Of a DNA stretch of 14,235 bases, positions 1 to 8,215 are shown in pieces. A model generated the notes under the pieces. It was not told the origin of the DNA. It was given only the letters and a program-made list of their open reading frames with translations, and searched no databases. The translations under genes were made by a program, and so were the position numbers. Numbering within the stretch: position 1 is the stretch's first letter; every line of letters begins with the position of its first letter. The stretch comes from Actinomycetes bacterium (GTDB lineage: Bacteria > Actinomycetota > Actinomycetes > Actinomycetales > Micrococcaceae), in the NCBI GenBank assembly GCA_023426375.1, contig JAFAAV010000078.1, forward strand, positions 1 to 14,235. The letters are read 5' to 3'.

Positions 1-1199
1 TTGAGCGCACGGTTGCCCGGTCCGGTGACGGGGCGACCGCGACGACCGTTATCGAACAGCGAATCGACCGCTTCCTGGAGCATGCGCTTCTCGTTGTTCA
101 CGATGATCTCGGGCGCACCCAGATCCAGCAGACGCTTCAAGCGGTTGTTGCGGTTGATCACGCGACGGTACAGGTCGTTCAGGTCCGAGGTGGCGAAACG
201 ACCACCGTCGAGCTGGACCATGGGACGCAGCTCCGGAGGAATCACCGGAACGGCATCCAGGACCATACCCAGCGGCGAGTTGTCCGTGGTCAGGAACGCA
301 TTGACGACCTTGAGTCGCTTCAGGGCGCGCGTCTTGCGCTGTCCCTTGCCCGTGGCAATGGTTTCCTTGAGCGACTCGGCTTCGGCGGTGAGGTCGAAGG
401 ACTCGAGACGCTTCTTGATCGCCTCGGCGCCCATGGAGCCCTCGAAGTACATGCCGTAGCGGTCCACCATCTGGCGGTAGAGGGCTTCGTCACCCTCAAG
501 GTCGTTGACCTTGAGGTTCTTGAAGCGGTCCCACACCTTTTCGATGTGATCGATCTCGCGGTCAGCGCGCTTACGCACGTTGGCCATCTGACGATCAGCG
601 GAGTCACGCAGCTTGCGCTTCTCGGCGGCCTTGCCGCCTTCTTCCTCGACGCGAGCCAGCTCAGTCTCGAGGTCACGCGCGATCGCGGCGATATCCGAGT
701 CGCGGGTGTCCTCCATCTGCTTCTTCTCGCGGTCGATGGCAGCCTGCAGGTTGGGCAGGTCGTCGTGACGAGCCTGCTCATCCACGGACGTGATCATGTA
801 CGCGGCGAAGTAGATGACCTTCTCGAGGTCCTTCGGAGCCAGATCCAGCAGGTAGCCCAAACGCGAGGGAACACCCTTGAAGTACCAGATGTGGGTCACG
901 GAAGCGGCCAGCTCGATGTGACCCATCCGCTCACGACGCACCTTGGCACGAGTCACCTCGACGCCGCAGCGCTCACAGATGATGCCCTTGTAACGGACGC
1001 GCTTGTACTTACCGCAGTAGCATTCCCAGTCCCGGGTGGGGCCGAAGATCTTCTCACAGAACAAGCCGTCCTTCTCGGGCTTGAGCGTGCGGTAGTTGAT
1101 GGTTTCGGGCTTCTTGACCTCGCCGTACGACCAGCTGCGAATCTGGTCGGCGGTGGCCAGGCCAATACGCATGAGGCCCAGTGAAGAATCGTTGGACAT
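1..1199 (-). CDS. rpoC: DNA-directed RNA polymerase subunit beta' (N-terminal part, runs off left edge)
   Basis: Largest core subunit of RNA polymerase, which with beta forms the active-site cleft and clamp. Only the first 399 codons are present; the rest, including the catalytic NADFDGD loop, lies beyond the left edge. The start is ATG (1197-1199), encoding MSNDSSLGLMRIGLATADQI. The clamp zinc-binding motif is intact: Cys60 and Cys62 (ECYCGK), then Cys75 and Cys78 (ICERCG), at the positions I recall for mycobacterial RpoC. A charged, probably coiled-coil stretch follows around residues 175-225, then the conserved RPMVQLDGGRF (from residue 325) and the clamp-helix region that binds sigma (NDLYRRVINRNNRLKRLLDL), ending in GPGNRALK. 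It lies 61 bp downstream of rpoB on the same strand, so it is almost certainly cotranscribed. A purine-rich stretch ending in AGGACCTT precedes the start. No frameshift is seen. Confidence 0.98.
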   Translation of the reverse strand, partial: MSNDSSLGLMRIGLATADQIRSWSYGEVKKPETINYRTLKPEKDGLFCEKIFGPTRDWECYCGKYKRVRYKGIICERCGVEVTRAKVRRERMGHIELAASVTHIWYFKGVPSRLGYLLDLAPKDLEKVIYFAAYMITSVDEQARHDDLPNLQAAIDREKKQMEDTRDSDIAAIARDLETELARVEEEGGKAAEKRKLRDSADRQMANVRKRADREIDHIEKVWDRFKNLKVNDLEGDEALYRQMVDRYGMYFEGSMGAEAIKKRLESFDLTAEAESLKETIATGKGQRKTRALKRLKVVNAFLTTDNSPLGMVLDAVPVIPPELRPMVQLDGGRFATSDLNDLYRRVINRNNRLKRLLDLGAPEIIVNNEKRMLQEAVDSLFDNGRRGRPVTGPGNRAL

Positions 1200-1260
1200 A
1201 AGGTCCTGTCCCTCTTTCTAAATCCTGAAGTTATTCGTGCTTACCGGTTACGAGTGGGAA

Positions 1261-4200
1261 TCAGACCTCTTCGACCGAGCTGGGCTCGGAGTGCGAAAGG
1301 TCAATGCCGAGCTCGTCGGCTGCACGGAAGCTGTCATCTTCGGAGTCACGCATCTCCACTGCATTGCCGTCCGCCGAGAGCACCTCGACGTTCAGGCACA
1401 GGGACTGCATTTCCTTGATGAGCACCTTGAAGGATTCGGGTACACCCGGTTCCGGGATGTTCTCGCCCTTGACGATGGCTTCGTACACCTTCACGCGACC
1501 GTGAACGTCATCGGACTTCACGGTGAGCAGTTCCTGAAGGGTGTAAGCGGCGCCGTACGCTTCCAGCGCCCACACCTCCATCTCACCGAAACGCTGGCCA
1601 CCGAACTGCGCCTTACCGCCCAGCGGCTGCTGGGTGATCATGGAGTACGGGCCGGTGGAACGGGCGTGAATCTTGTCGTCCACCAAGTGGTGCAGCTTCA
1701 AGATGTACTGGTAACCAACGGACACGGGGTCCGGGAACGGCTGACCGGAACGGCCGTCGAACAACCGGGCCTTACCGCTGCGGTCGATCAGACGATCGCC
1801 GTCGCGGGTCGGGTTGGTGTGATCCAGCAGGTCGAAGATCTCGTCCTCGCGAGCGCCGTCGAACACCGGGGTGGCCACGTTGGTGGGGCCGGAGCTCTTG
1901 GGGAAGTTGGACAGGCGGTCCAACCACTCGGGGTTGCCTTCGATGTTCCAACCCTGCTTGGCGAGCCAGCCGGTGTGAACCTCGAGCACCTGGCCCAGGT
2001 TCATACGGCCGGGCACACCCAGCGGGTTGAGGATCACGTCAACGGGGGTACCGTCCGCCAGGAACGGCATGTCCTCGATGGGCAGGATCTTGGAGATCAC
2101 GCCCTTGTTACCGTGACGACCCGCGAGCTTGTCACCGTCGGTGATCTTGCGCTTCTGGGCCACGTACACGCGAACCACCTGGTTCACGCCGGCGGGCAGG
2201 TCATCGTCCTCGTCGTCGCGGTCGAACACGCGGACGCCGATCACGGTGCCGGACTCGCCGTGGGGCACCTTCAGGGAGGTGTCACGCACTTCGCGGGACT
2301 TCTCACCGAAGATAGCGCGCAGCAGTCGCTCTTCCGGGGTCAGCTCGGTCTCACCCTTGGGGGTCACCTTGCCCACCAGGATGTCACCGGCCTGAACCTC
2401 GGCACCGATGTGGATGATGCCGCGCTCGTCCAGGGCGGAGAGCACTTCCTCGGACACGTTGGGGATGTCACGGGTGATTTCCTCGGCACCGAGCTTGGTG
2501 TCGCGGGCGTCGATCTCGTGCTCCTCGATGTGGATCGAGGTCAGAACGTCCTCGGAGACCATGCGCTGGGAGAGGATGATCGCGTCCTCGTAGTTGAGGC
2601 CTTCCCAGGACATGTAGGCGACCAACAGGTTCTTACCCAGTGCCAACTCACCTTGATCGGTCGAGGGGCCGTCGGCGATGACCGTGCGGTCCTCGATCCG
2701 GTCGCCCTCGGAGACGATCACGCGCTGGTTGTAGGTGTTACCCGGGTTCGAACGAACGAACTTGTTGATGGGGTAGATCTTGGTGGTTCCGTCGTCGTTG
2801 AGGACCTTCACCTGATCGGCGGAGACCTCCTCGACCACACCGGGCTTGATGGCCAGAACGGAGTCGCCAGCGTCCATGGCGGCGTAGCGCTCCATACCGG
2901 TACCGACCAACGGTGCTTCCGAGACCAACAGCGGCACAGCCTGACGCTGCATGTTGGCACCCATCAACGCGCGGTTGGCGTCGTCGTGCTCGAGGTACGG
3001 GATCAGGGCGGTAGCCACCGACACCATCTGGCGCGGGGACACGTCCATGAACTCGACGTCGGAGGGCTCGACCAACACGGCTTCACCGGAGCCGTCAGCG
3101 GCACGCGCCAGAACGGCGTCCTCGGCGAAGTGGCCGTCGTCGGTCAACGGAGCGTTGGCCTGCGCGATGGTCACGCCACGCTCGTCGTCCGCGGTCAAGT
3201 AGCTGACCTCGTCCGTGACCACACCGTTGACGACCTTGCGGTAAGGAGTCTCGATGAAGCCGAACGGGTTGATGCGCGCGTAGGTCGCCAACGAACCGAT
3301 CAGACCGATGTTGGAACCTTCAGGGGTTTCAATCGGGCACATACGGCCGTAGTGCGAGGGGTGCACGTCACGGACTTCCATACCGGCGCGATCACGCGAC
3401 AGACCACCCGGGCCCAGGGCGGAGAGACGACGTTTGTGCGTCAGACCGGCCAGCGGGTTGTTCTGGTCCATGAACTGCGACAGCTGGGAGGTTCCGAAGA
3501 ACTCCTTGATGGCGGCAACCACGGGGCGGATGTTGATCAGGGTCTGCGGCGTAATGGCCTCGACGTCCTGGGTGGTCATCCGCTCGCGGACCACACGCTC
3601 CATACGGGACAGGCCCGTGCGGATCTGGTTCTCGATCAACTCGCCCACCGCGCGGATGCGGCGGTTACCGAAGTGGTCGATGTCATCCACGTCAACGTGA
3701 ATCTCGCGGGGCTCACCGTCGCGAACACCCTGCATGGTGGTGCCGCCGGCGTGCAGGGTGACCAGGTAACGGATCATGGCCACGATGTCCTCGACCGAGA
3801 GCACCGAAGCATCGGCGTCGGTGAAGGACTTGTCCAAGCCGAGCTTGCGGTTGATCTTGTAACGACCCACCTTGGCCAAGTCGTAGCGCTTGGGGTTGAA
3901 GTACATGTTGTCCAGCAAGGACTGGGCAGCATCGACCGTGGGCGGCTCGCCCGGGCGCAGCTTGCGATAGATGTCCAGCAGAGCTTCCTCGCGGGTCTCC
4001 GTGGCGTCCTTCTCGAGGGTCGCGCGGATCGAGTCGTACTCGCCGAACTCTTCGAGGATCTTGGACTCGGTCCAACCGAGCGCCTTGAGCAGCACGGTCA
4101 CGGACTGCTTACGCTTGCGGTCCAGACGAACGCCCACCTGATCGCGCTTGTCGATCTCGAGCTCGAACCATGCGCCGCGGGACGGGATGATCTTCGCGGA

Positions 4201-4770
4201 GAAGATGTCCTTGTCCGAAGTGCGGTCCTGGCCCTTCTCGAAGTACGCACCGGGGGAACGCACCAGCTGGGAGACCACGACGCGCTCGGAACCGTTGATC
4301 ACAAAGGTTCCCTTTTCGGTCATGAGCGGGAAATCACCCATGAACACGGTCTGCTGCTTGATCTCACCGGTGGTGTTGTTCATGAACTCGGCCTTGACAT
4401 ACAACGGCGCCGAATAGGTGGCGTCGCGGTCCTTGCACTCGTCCATGGTGTATTTGGGGTCGTAGAACTCCGGCTCGGAGAACGACAGGGACATGGTCCC
4501 CTGGAAATCCTCGATGGGAGAGATTTCCTCGAAGATGTCGGACAGACCGGACGTGGTGGCCACGCCGGTCTCACCGGTCTCCTGCGCCTGCGCGAGGCGG
4601 GCCTGCCAACGCTCGTTGCCCACCAGACGATCAAAGCTGTCCGTCTGAAGAGCAAGCAGGTTGGGGACGTCTAGCGGCTCATGGATCTTTGCGAAAGAAA
4701 TTCGGCGAGGAATGTTATCGCTCGTAGGGTGGTTGGCGGTGACGTTCGAATCGGTGCTCGAGGCGACCAA
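1261..4770 (-). CDS. rpoB: DNA-directed RNA polymerase subunit beta
   Basis: Second-largest core RNA polymerase subunit, which forms the other side of the active-site cleft and the rifampicin pocket. The 1169 residues match the actinobacterial length. The start is TTG (4768-4770; MVASSTDSN), supported by GGAAGG 8 nt upstream and by the N-terminus SFAKIHEPLDVPNLLALQTDSF. The rifampicin region contains GTSQLSQFMDQNNPLAGLTH followed by KRRLSALGPGG. Asp435, His445 and Ser450 (mycobacterial numbering, which coincides here) are the sensitive-type residues. Position 447-region neighbours are normal apart from Ala in NNPLAGLTH where Mycobacterium has Ser, and Ser486 in ETPEGSNIGLIG, where Pro is usual. 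The active-site lysines are Lys881 and Lys889 (DGDKLAGRHGNKG). The C-terminus carries the conserved GGKAQFGGQRFGEMEVWAL and the anchor before VEEV-stop. A promoter upstream shows transcription independent of rplJL. rpoC follows after 61 bp. Confidence 0.98.
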   Translation of the reverse strand: MVASSTDSNVTANHPTSDNIPRRISFAKIHEPLDVPNLLALQTDSFDRLVGNERWQARLAQAQETGETGVATTSGLSDIFEEISPIEDFQGTMSLSFSEPEFYDPKYTMDECKDRDATYSAPLYVKAEFMNNTTGEIKQQTVFMGDFPLMTEKGTFVINGSERVVVSQLVRSPGAYFEKGQDRTSDKDIFSAKIIPSRGAWFELEIDKRDQVGVRLDRKRKQSVTVLLKALGWTESKILEEFGEYDSIRATLEKDATETREEALLDIYRKLRPGEPPTVDAAQSLLDNMYFNPKRYDLAKVGRYKINRKLGLDKSFTDADASVLSVEDIVAMIRYLVTLHAGGTTMQGVRDGEPREIHVDVDDIDHFGNRRIRAVGELIENQIRTGLSRMERVVRERMTTQDVEAITPQTLINIRPVVAAIKEFFGTSQLSQFMDQNNPLAGLTHKRRLSALGPGGLSRDRAGMEVRDVHPSHYGRMCPIETPEGSNIGLIGSLATYARINPFGFIETPYRKVVNGVVTDEVSYLTADDERGVTIAQANAPLTDDGHFAEDAVLARAADGSGEAVLVEPSDVEFMDVSPRQMVSVATALIPYLEHDDANRALMGANMQRQAVPLLVSEAPLVGTGMERYAAMDAGDSVLAIKPGVVEEVSADQVKVLNDDGTTKIYPINKFVRSNPGNTYNQRVIVSEGDRIEDRTVIADGPSTDQGELALGKNLLVAYMSWEGLNYEDAIILSQRMVSEDVLTSIHIEEHEIDARDTKLGAEEITRDIPNVSEEVLSALDERGIIHIGAEVQAGDILVGKVTPKGETELTPEERLLRAIFGEKSREVRDTSLKVPHGESGTVIGVRVFDRDDEDDDLPAGVNQVVRVYVAQKRKITDGDKLAGRHGNKGVISKILPIEDMPFLADGTPVDVILNPLGVPGRMNLGQVLEVHTGWLAKQGWNIEGNPEWLDRLSNFPKSSGPTNVATPVFDGAREDEIFDLLDHTNPTRDGDRLIDRSGKARLFDGRSGQPFPDPVSVGYQYILKLHHLVDDKIHARSTGPYSMITQQPLGGKAQFGGQRFGEMEVWALEAYGAAYTLQELLTVKSDDVHGRVKVYEAIVKGENIPEPGVPESFKVLIKEMQSLCLNVEVLSADGNAVEMRDSEDDSFRAADELGIDLSHSEPSSVEEV

Positions 4771-4911
4771 GATGTGATCCTTCCACAGACATGCAGTGAA
4801 TTCGCGAGGTTCCCGAGATGAGAATTGGGGGCTGGTTTCGGCTGTACGCGCGATCCGCCCCAGTGGCGCCCACCGCTATATGAAGGCACGCATGTATAAG
4901 GGACAACGCAA
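4771..4911 (-). promoter_or_regulatory. rpoB 5' untranslated leader
   Basis: About 140 nt separate the predicted transcription start from the TTG start of rpoB. No credible leader gene is seen. The early transcribed part reads GCTTGCGTTGTCCCTTATAC and is followed by a GC-rich segment that can form a short GTGG/CCAC hairpin (around 4865-4875). The extent depends on the predicted promoter and is an inference. Upstream, between the promoter and the ctaD stop (4947-5074), I see no gene; only a 12-bp perfect palindrome, GGGTCGCGACCC, abuts the ctaD stop (5063-5074). Confidence 0.4.
4779..4784 (-). promoter_or_regulatory. Ribosome binding site of rpoB
   Basis: Read on the minus strand, GGAAGG lies 8 nt before a TTG codon and is the only good Shine-Dalgarno match near the conserved RpoB N-terminus. 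It decides the TTG start at 4768-4770, since no in-frame ATG or GTG nearby has comparable support. Confidence 0.7.
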
Positions 4912-4917
4912 GCTATC

Positions 4918-4946
4918 AGTCTAGGACTATTTTTCCGTGTTGTCCA
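4918..4946 (-). promoter_or_regulatory. Predicted sigma-A-type promoter of rpoBC
   Basis: On the minus strand a -35 hexamer TGGACA (4941-4946) is separated by exactly 17 nt from a -10 hexamer TAGACT (4918-4923). The -35 is one base from TTGACA and the -10 fits the TANNNT form common in actinobacteria. The predicted start is near 4911. A second -10-like TATACA lies 19 nt downstream of the first -10, but its own -35 is poor. Confidence 0.6.
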
Positions 4947-5074
4947 CACCCTTAGTAGACGGACGGGACAACTCGTCGTAAGATACCCCGCCCCTCCTGT
5001 TCCGCACCTACCCTTTCGTCTCGATACCTCGGGACGACGACGCCGCCGCGGGCGGGTGCCGCGGGTCGCGACCC

Positions 5075-6799
5075 TCAACTGCCGCGCGTCCCGACACCTC
5101 CGGACACCGGCTTGCCGGCCTGGAACTGCTGGCTCGAGAAAGCCGCCAGCTCCGGGTGATGGAGATCGAGTGCCGGTCGTTCGGAGCGGATGCGAGGCAA
5201 GGAAGCAAAATTATGCCGGGGTGGAGGGCAGGACGTGGCCCACTCCAGAGAACAACCGAAACCCCACGGATCGTCAACCTCGACCTTCTTGGCCTTTCGG
5301 CCGGTGATGTACACGTTCCAGAAGAACGGGATCATGGACAGCCCCAGCAGCATGGCACCGCCCGTGGACAGCTGATTCATCCACGTGAATCCGTCCTCCG
5401 GCATGTAGTCCGCGTACCGCCGAGGCATTCCGTTCACGCCCAGCCAGTGCTGGATGAGGAAGGTTATGTGGAACCCCATGAACAACATCCAGAAGTGAAT
5501 CTTGCCCAACCGCTCATTGAGCATTTTTCCCGTGAACTTGGGCCACCAGAAGTAGAAACCGGCGAACATGGAGAACACCACGGTGCCGAAGACCACGTAG
5601 TGGAAGTGGGCTACGACGAAGTAGGTGTCGGAGACGTTGAAGTTCAGCGCGGGCGTGGCCAGGATGATGCCGGTAAGTCCGCCGAAAAGGAACGTGAACA
5701 GGAACCCCAGCGCCCACAGCATGGGAGTCTCGAAGGTCACGGATCCTTGCCACATGGTGCCGATCCAGTTGAAGAATTTAACGCCCGTGGGCACCGCGAT
5801 CATCATGGACATGAACGCGAAGAAGCTCAGGGCCACCGCGCCCGTGACGAACATGTGGTGGGCCCACACCGTGATGGACAGTGCCGCAATGGCGATGGTC
5901 GCGAAGACCAGCCCCTTGTAGCCGAAGATCGGTTTCCTGGAAAAGACGGGAATGATCTCCGAGACGATTCCAAAGAACGGCAAGGCGATGATGTAGACCT
6001 CGGGGTGACCGAAGAACCAGAAGAGGTGCTGCCAGAGAATCGCGCCACCGTTCTCAGGATCAAAGATGTGCCCACCCATGCGGCGGTCCATTCCCAGCGC
6101 GAACAGGGCTGCGGCCAACGGCGGGAACGCCATGATCACGAGCATGGACGTGAGCAGGATGTTCCATGTGAAGATCGGCATGCGCCACATGGTCATTCCG
6201 GGCGCACGCATGCAGAGGATCGTGGTGATGAAGTTGACGCCACCCAGAATCGTGCCGAAGCCCTGCAGGGCGAGCCCGAACAGCCACAGATCACCACCCA
6301 CCCCCGGGCTGAAAGTGGTGTTGTTGAGCGGAGCGTAGGCGAACCACCCAAAGGACGCCGCTCCCTGCGGAGTAATGAACCCGGCAATCGCCACCAAGGA
6401 CCCGAACAGGAAGAACCAAAATGCGAGCGCATTGAGCCTTGGGAACGCGACATCCGGAGAACCGAGTTGAATAGGTACCAGTACATTGCCGAAACCGATG
6501 AACAGCGGCGTTCCGAACATCAGCAACATGAGCGTGCCGTGCATGGTGAACAGCTGGTTGTACTGTTCCTTGGTCTCCAGAATCTGCAGACCGGGGTCGA
6601 AGAGTTCGGCACGGATCAGTAACGCCATGACGCCGCCCACGCAGAAAAATGCGAACGACGCGATCAAGTACATGTACCCGATGGTCTTGTGATCGGTCGA
6701 CGTGAGCCAACCGACGATGATCCGACCCTTCGATCGCGGTACCGCAGCTACTTCGGTGCGGCTGCGACGTTCGGTCGCCGTGTATTCGTGGATGGCCAT
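5075..6799 (-). CDS. ctaD: Cytochrome c oxidase (aa3-type) subunit I
   Basis: Catalytic subunit of the haem-copper terminal oxidase: an integral membrane protein that reduces O2 at a haem a3/CuB centre and pumps protons. At 574 residues it has the usual actinobacterial length. All expected ligands are visible: His87 (FTMHGT) and His400 for the low-spin haem, His398 (HFH) for haem a3, and His265, His314 and His315 for CuB (GHPEVY, WAHHM). Tyr269 follows the HPEVY motif; Glu267, Asp116, Asn105 and Asn123 mark the D proton channel and Lys341 (VPTGVK) the K channel, so it is an A1-type pumping oxidase. The conserved tail DDPWGFGCSLEWATSCPPPRH precedes a Gln/Gly-rich end. The start ATG is preceded by GAGGA at 6 nt. 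No ctaC, ctaE, ctaF or qcr gene is adjacent. It is divergent from the diiron gene and upstream of rpoB. The helix II-III region (GTPLFIGFGNVLVPIQLG) departs from the usual wording. Confidence 0.96.
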   Translation of the reverse strand: MAIHEYTATERRSRTEVAAVPRSKGRIIVGWLTSTDHKTIGYMYLIASFAFFCVGGVMALLIRAELFDPGLQILETKEQYNQLFTMHGTLMLLMFGTPLFIGFGNVLVPIQLGSPDVAFPRLNALAFWFFLFGSLVAIAGFITPQGAASFGWFAYAPLNNTTFSPGVGGDLWLFGLALQGFGTILGGVNFITTILCMRAPGMTMWRMPIFTWNILLTSMLVIMAFPPLAAALFALGMDRRMGGHIFDPENGGAILWQHLFWFFGHPEVYIIALPFFGIVSEIIPVFSRKPIFGYKGLVFATIAIAALSITVWAHHMFVTGAVALSFFAFMSMMIAVPTGVKFFNWIGTMWQGSVTFETPMLWALGFLFTFLFGGLTGIILATPALNFNVSDTYFVVAHFHYVVFGTVVFSMFAGFYFWWPKFTGKMLNERLGKIHFWMLFMGFHITFLIQHWLGVNGMPRRYADYMPEDGFTWMNQLSTGGAMLLGLSMIPFFWNVYITGRKAKKVEVDDPWGFGCSLEWATSCPPPRHNFASLPRIRSERPALDLHHPELAAFSSQQFQAGKPVSGGVGTRGS

Positions 6800-7165
6800 G
6801 ACATGTCCTCACCGAGCGTGCTGCCCTGGTCCAGGAGCTTCTCCCCGGCGCGGATGCCGAGAAAGGGGCCCGTGTCCTTCCACGCTACGCGCTGGCCATC
6901 GCAAATGATACGCCTACTGATTAGTTTCTTATCGCTTTAACTCTTAGCCCATTAAGTACCAATTGACCGGGTACTCATGAGGAAGGTATCGACGTACGCC
7001 CAACCCTTCATCGAAAACCAGGGTCCCGAACTTCGCTAAGCCGCCTTATAGTAGTGACAGTTCATCCCCCTGCAGCGTCACCACATGAGTGCTTCCCCGT
7101 TCATCCTCGGAGTTCATCCGTCGGAGGCGGGCTCCCATCGCTGCGTTAGAAGAAAGTTGAGACCG
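6800..7165. promoter_or_regulatory. Divergent regulatory region between ctaD and the diiron-protein gene
   Basis: This 366-bp gap holds no convincing gene. It contains a markedly AT-rich stretch (about 6901-6960) unlike its surroundings. Toward ctaD, a possible -10 TATCAT (6905-6910 on the minus strand) lacks a clear -35. Toward the plus-strand genes there are two candidates: TTGACC (6963-6968) with TATCGA 18 nt on (6987-6992), and an isolated -10-like TATAGT (7047-7052). A short imperfect dyad, GTACC-9 nt-GGTAC (6956-6974), flanks the TTGACC and could be an operator. Assignments are tentative. Confidence 0.35.
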
Positions 7166-8215
7166 GTGACCACAGTCAAGGAAAGAACCGCTGCTCCGAC
7201 CGCCAGAGGACCGGTGAGTGCCGCGTTGATCTCCCTCCTGGTGAACGACAACGATCCCCGTGATGTCCTGACCGAATTGACCTCTGCCACTGACCGGGCA
7301 TTGTCCGGGGTGCAGGACATCCTCACTGACGAAGATCTTCAACTTTCGCTCTTCCTGCTGTACCTGCTGCACTACGGCCCGGCAGAGTTCGTCCGCGGCG
7401 AATGGGAATGGGATCCCGATTTGATCCGGATCCGCACGCGCATCGAGGAACGTTTCGAAGCTCAGCTGCGAGCCGAGGTCGAGTTGCCCTCACCTCTCCC
7501 CCGGAACGGCAAGGACGCTGCGGAAGCGCTGTTCGACATGACCCAGCCCGCAGCTAAACCCAGCACGGCCATATGGTTGGCCAAGAACGCCACCGAGGAC
7601 CTGCTGCGTGAGTTCCTCATTCAGCGTTCCATTTACACGCTGCGCGAAGCCGACCCGCACACGTGGTCCATCCCTAAGCTCCAAGGGCGAGCCAAGGCAG
7701 CAATGGTGGAAATCCAGGCCGACGAATACGGCGGCGGCCACCCGGACAAGATGCACTCCGAGATCTTCGCCCGCACGATGCGCAATTTCGGGCTGGACGA
7801 CACCCCCGACAGCTACCTCGATCTGGTCCCCGCCGCCACTCTGGCCTCGACCAATCTGATCAGCCTGTTCGGCCTGCACCGCCGCCTACGCGGTGCGAAC
7901 GTGGGCCACCTGGCGGCCTTCGAAATGACCTCGACCATTCCCAATAAGCACTACGGCAATGCGTTCCGCAAACTCGACTACGGCCAGGACGTCACGTGGT
8001 ACTTCGACGAGCACGTCGAGGCCGACGCCGTTCACGAACAGTTGGCCGCTCGGGATCTCGTGGGGAACCTGGTCGATGACGAACCTCAGCTGACCGCGGA
8101 CATCTTCTTCGGGGCGGCCGCGTGTCTCTACGTGGACGGGCGAGCTGGCGACCACATGTTGGCGGCTTGGTCCTCGGGCCGTTCGTCCCTGTTGACCCCG
8201 GGAGTTGCGGTATGA
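7166..8215 (+). CDS. Haem-oxygenase-like diiron (iron-containing redox enzyme family) protein
   Basis: Predicted soluble cytoplasmic all-helical protein of 349 residues resembling the iron-containing redox enzymes of the haem-oxygenase-like (HDO) superfamily, whose known members oxidise or fragment small amine, amino-acid or fatty-acid substrates with O2. Predicted metal ligands are Glu161 (TLREADPH), Glu187 (ADEYGGG), Asp194, His197 (KMHSEIF), then His283, Asp287 and His290 (DEHVEADAVH). Their spacing matches the ligand spacing I recall for SznF, with Asp194 replacing a Glu. The substrate is not deducible. Start: GTG at 7166 is chosen because purine-rich AGAAGAAAG lies 9 nt upstream and the family-like RGPVSAALISLL begins soon after. 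An in-frame ATG at 7085 would add 27 residues (rich in Arg, Cys and His) but has no visible ribosome site. The stop overlaps the next gene's start by 4 bp (ATGA), implying translational coupling. The genes flanking the pair are on the opposite strand. Confidence 0.85.
   Translation: MTTVKERTAAPTARGPVSAALISLLVNDNDPRDVLTELTSATDRALSGVQDILTDEDLQLSLFLLYLLHYGPAEFVRGEWEWDPDLIRIRTRIEERFEAQLRAEVELPSPLPRNGKDAAEALFDMTQPAAKPSTAIWLAKNATEDLLREFLIQRSIYTLREADPHTWSIPKLQGRAKAAMVEIQADEYGGGHPDKMHSEIFARTMRNFGLDDTPDSYLDLVPAATLASTNLISLFGLHRRLRGANVGHLAAFEMTSTIPNKHYGNAFRKLDYGQDVTWYFDEHVEADAVHEQLAARDLVGNLVDDEPQLTADIFFGAAACLYVDGRAGDHMLAAWSSGRSSLLTPGVAV

Noticed and set aside
1237..4674. Open frame of 1145 codons on the plus strand, opposite rpoB
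   Set aside because: It is antisense to rpoB, whose strong codon bias (G/C at third positions) leaves the complementary frame free of stops. The translation is His/Val/Gly-rich and low in similarity to anything.
4715..4906. 63-codon leader peptide upstream of rpoB (TTG start)
   Set aside because: It has no ribosome site, runs into the rpoB frame region, and its residues resemble no known leader peptide.
5156..6622. Open frame of 488 codons opposite ctaD
   Set aside because: Its Glu/His/Arg/Gln-rich translation is the antisense image of a hydrophobic membrane protein gene and resembles no family.
7085..7165. ATG start of the diiron protein at 7085
   Set aside because: No ribosome site is seen, and the added 27 residues look like translated non-coding sequence. 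The GTG at 7166 is preferred, but the ATG cannot be excluded.
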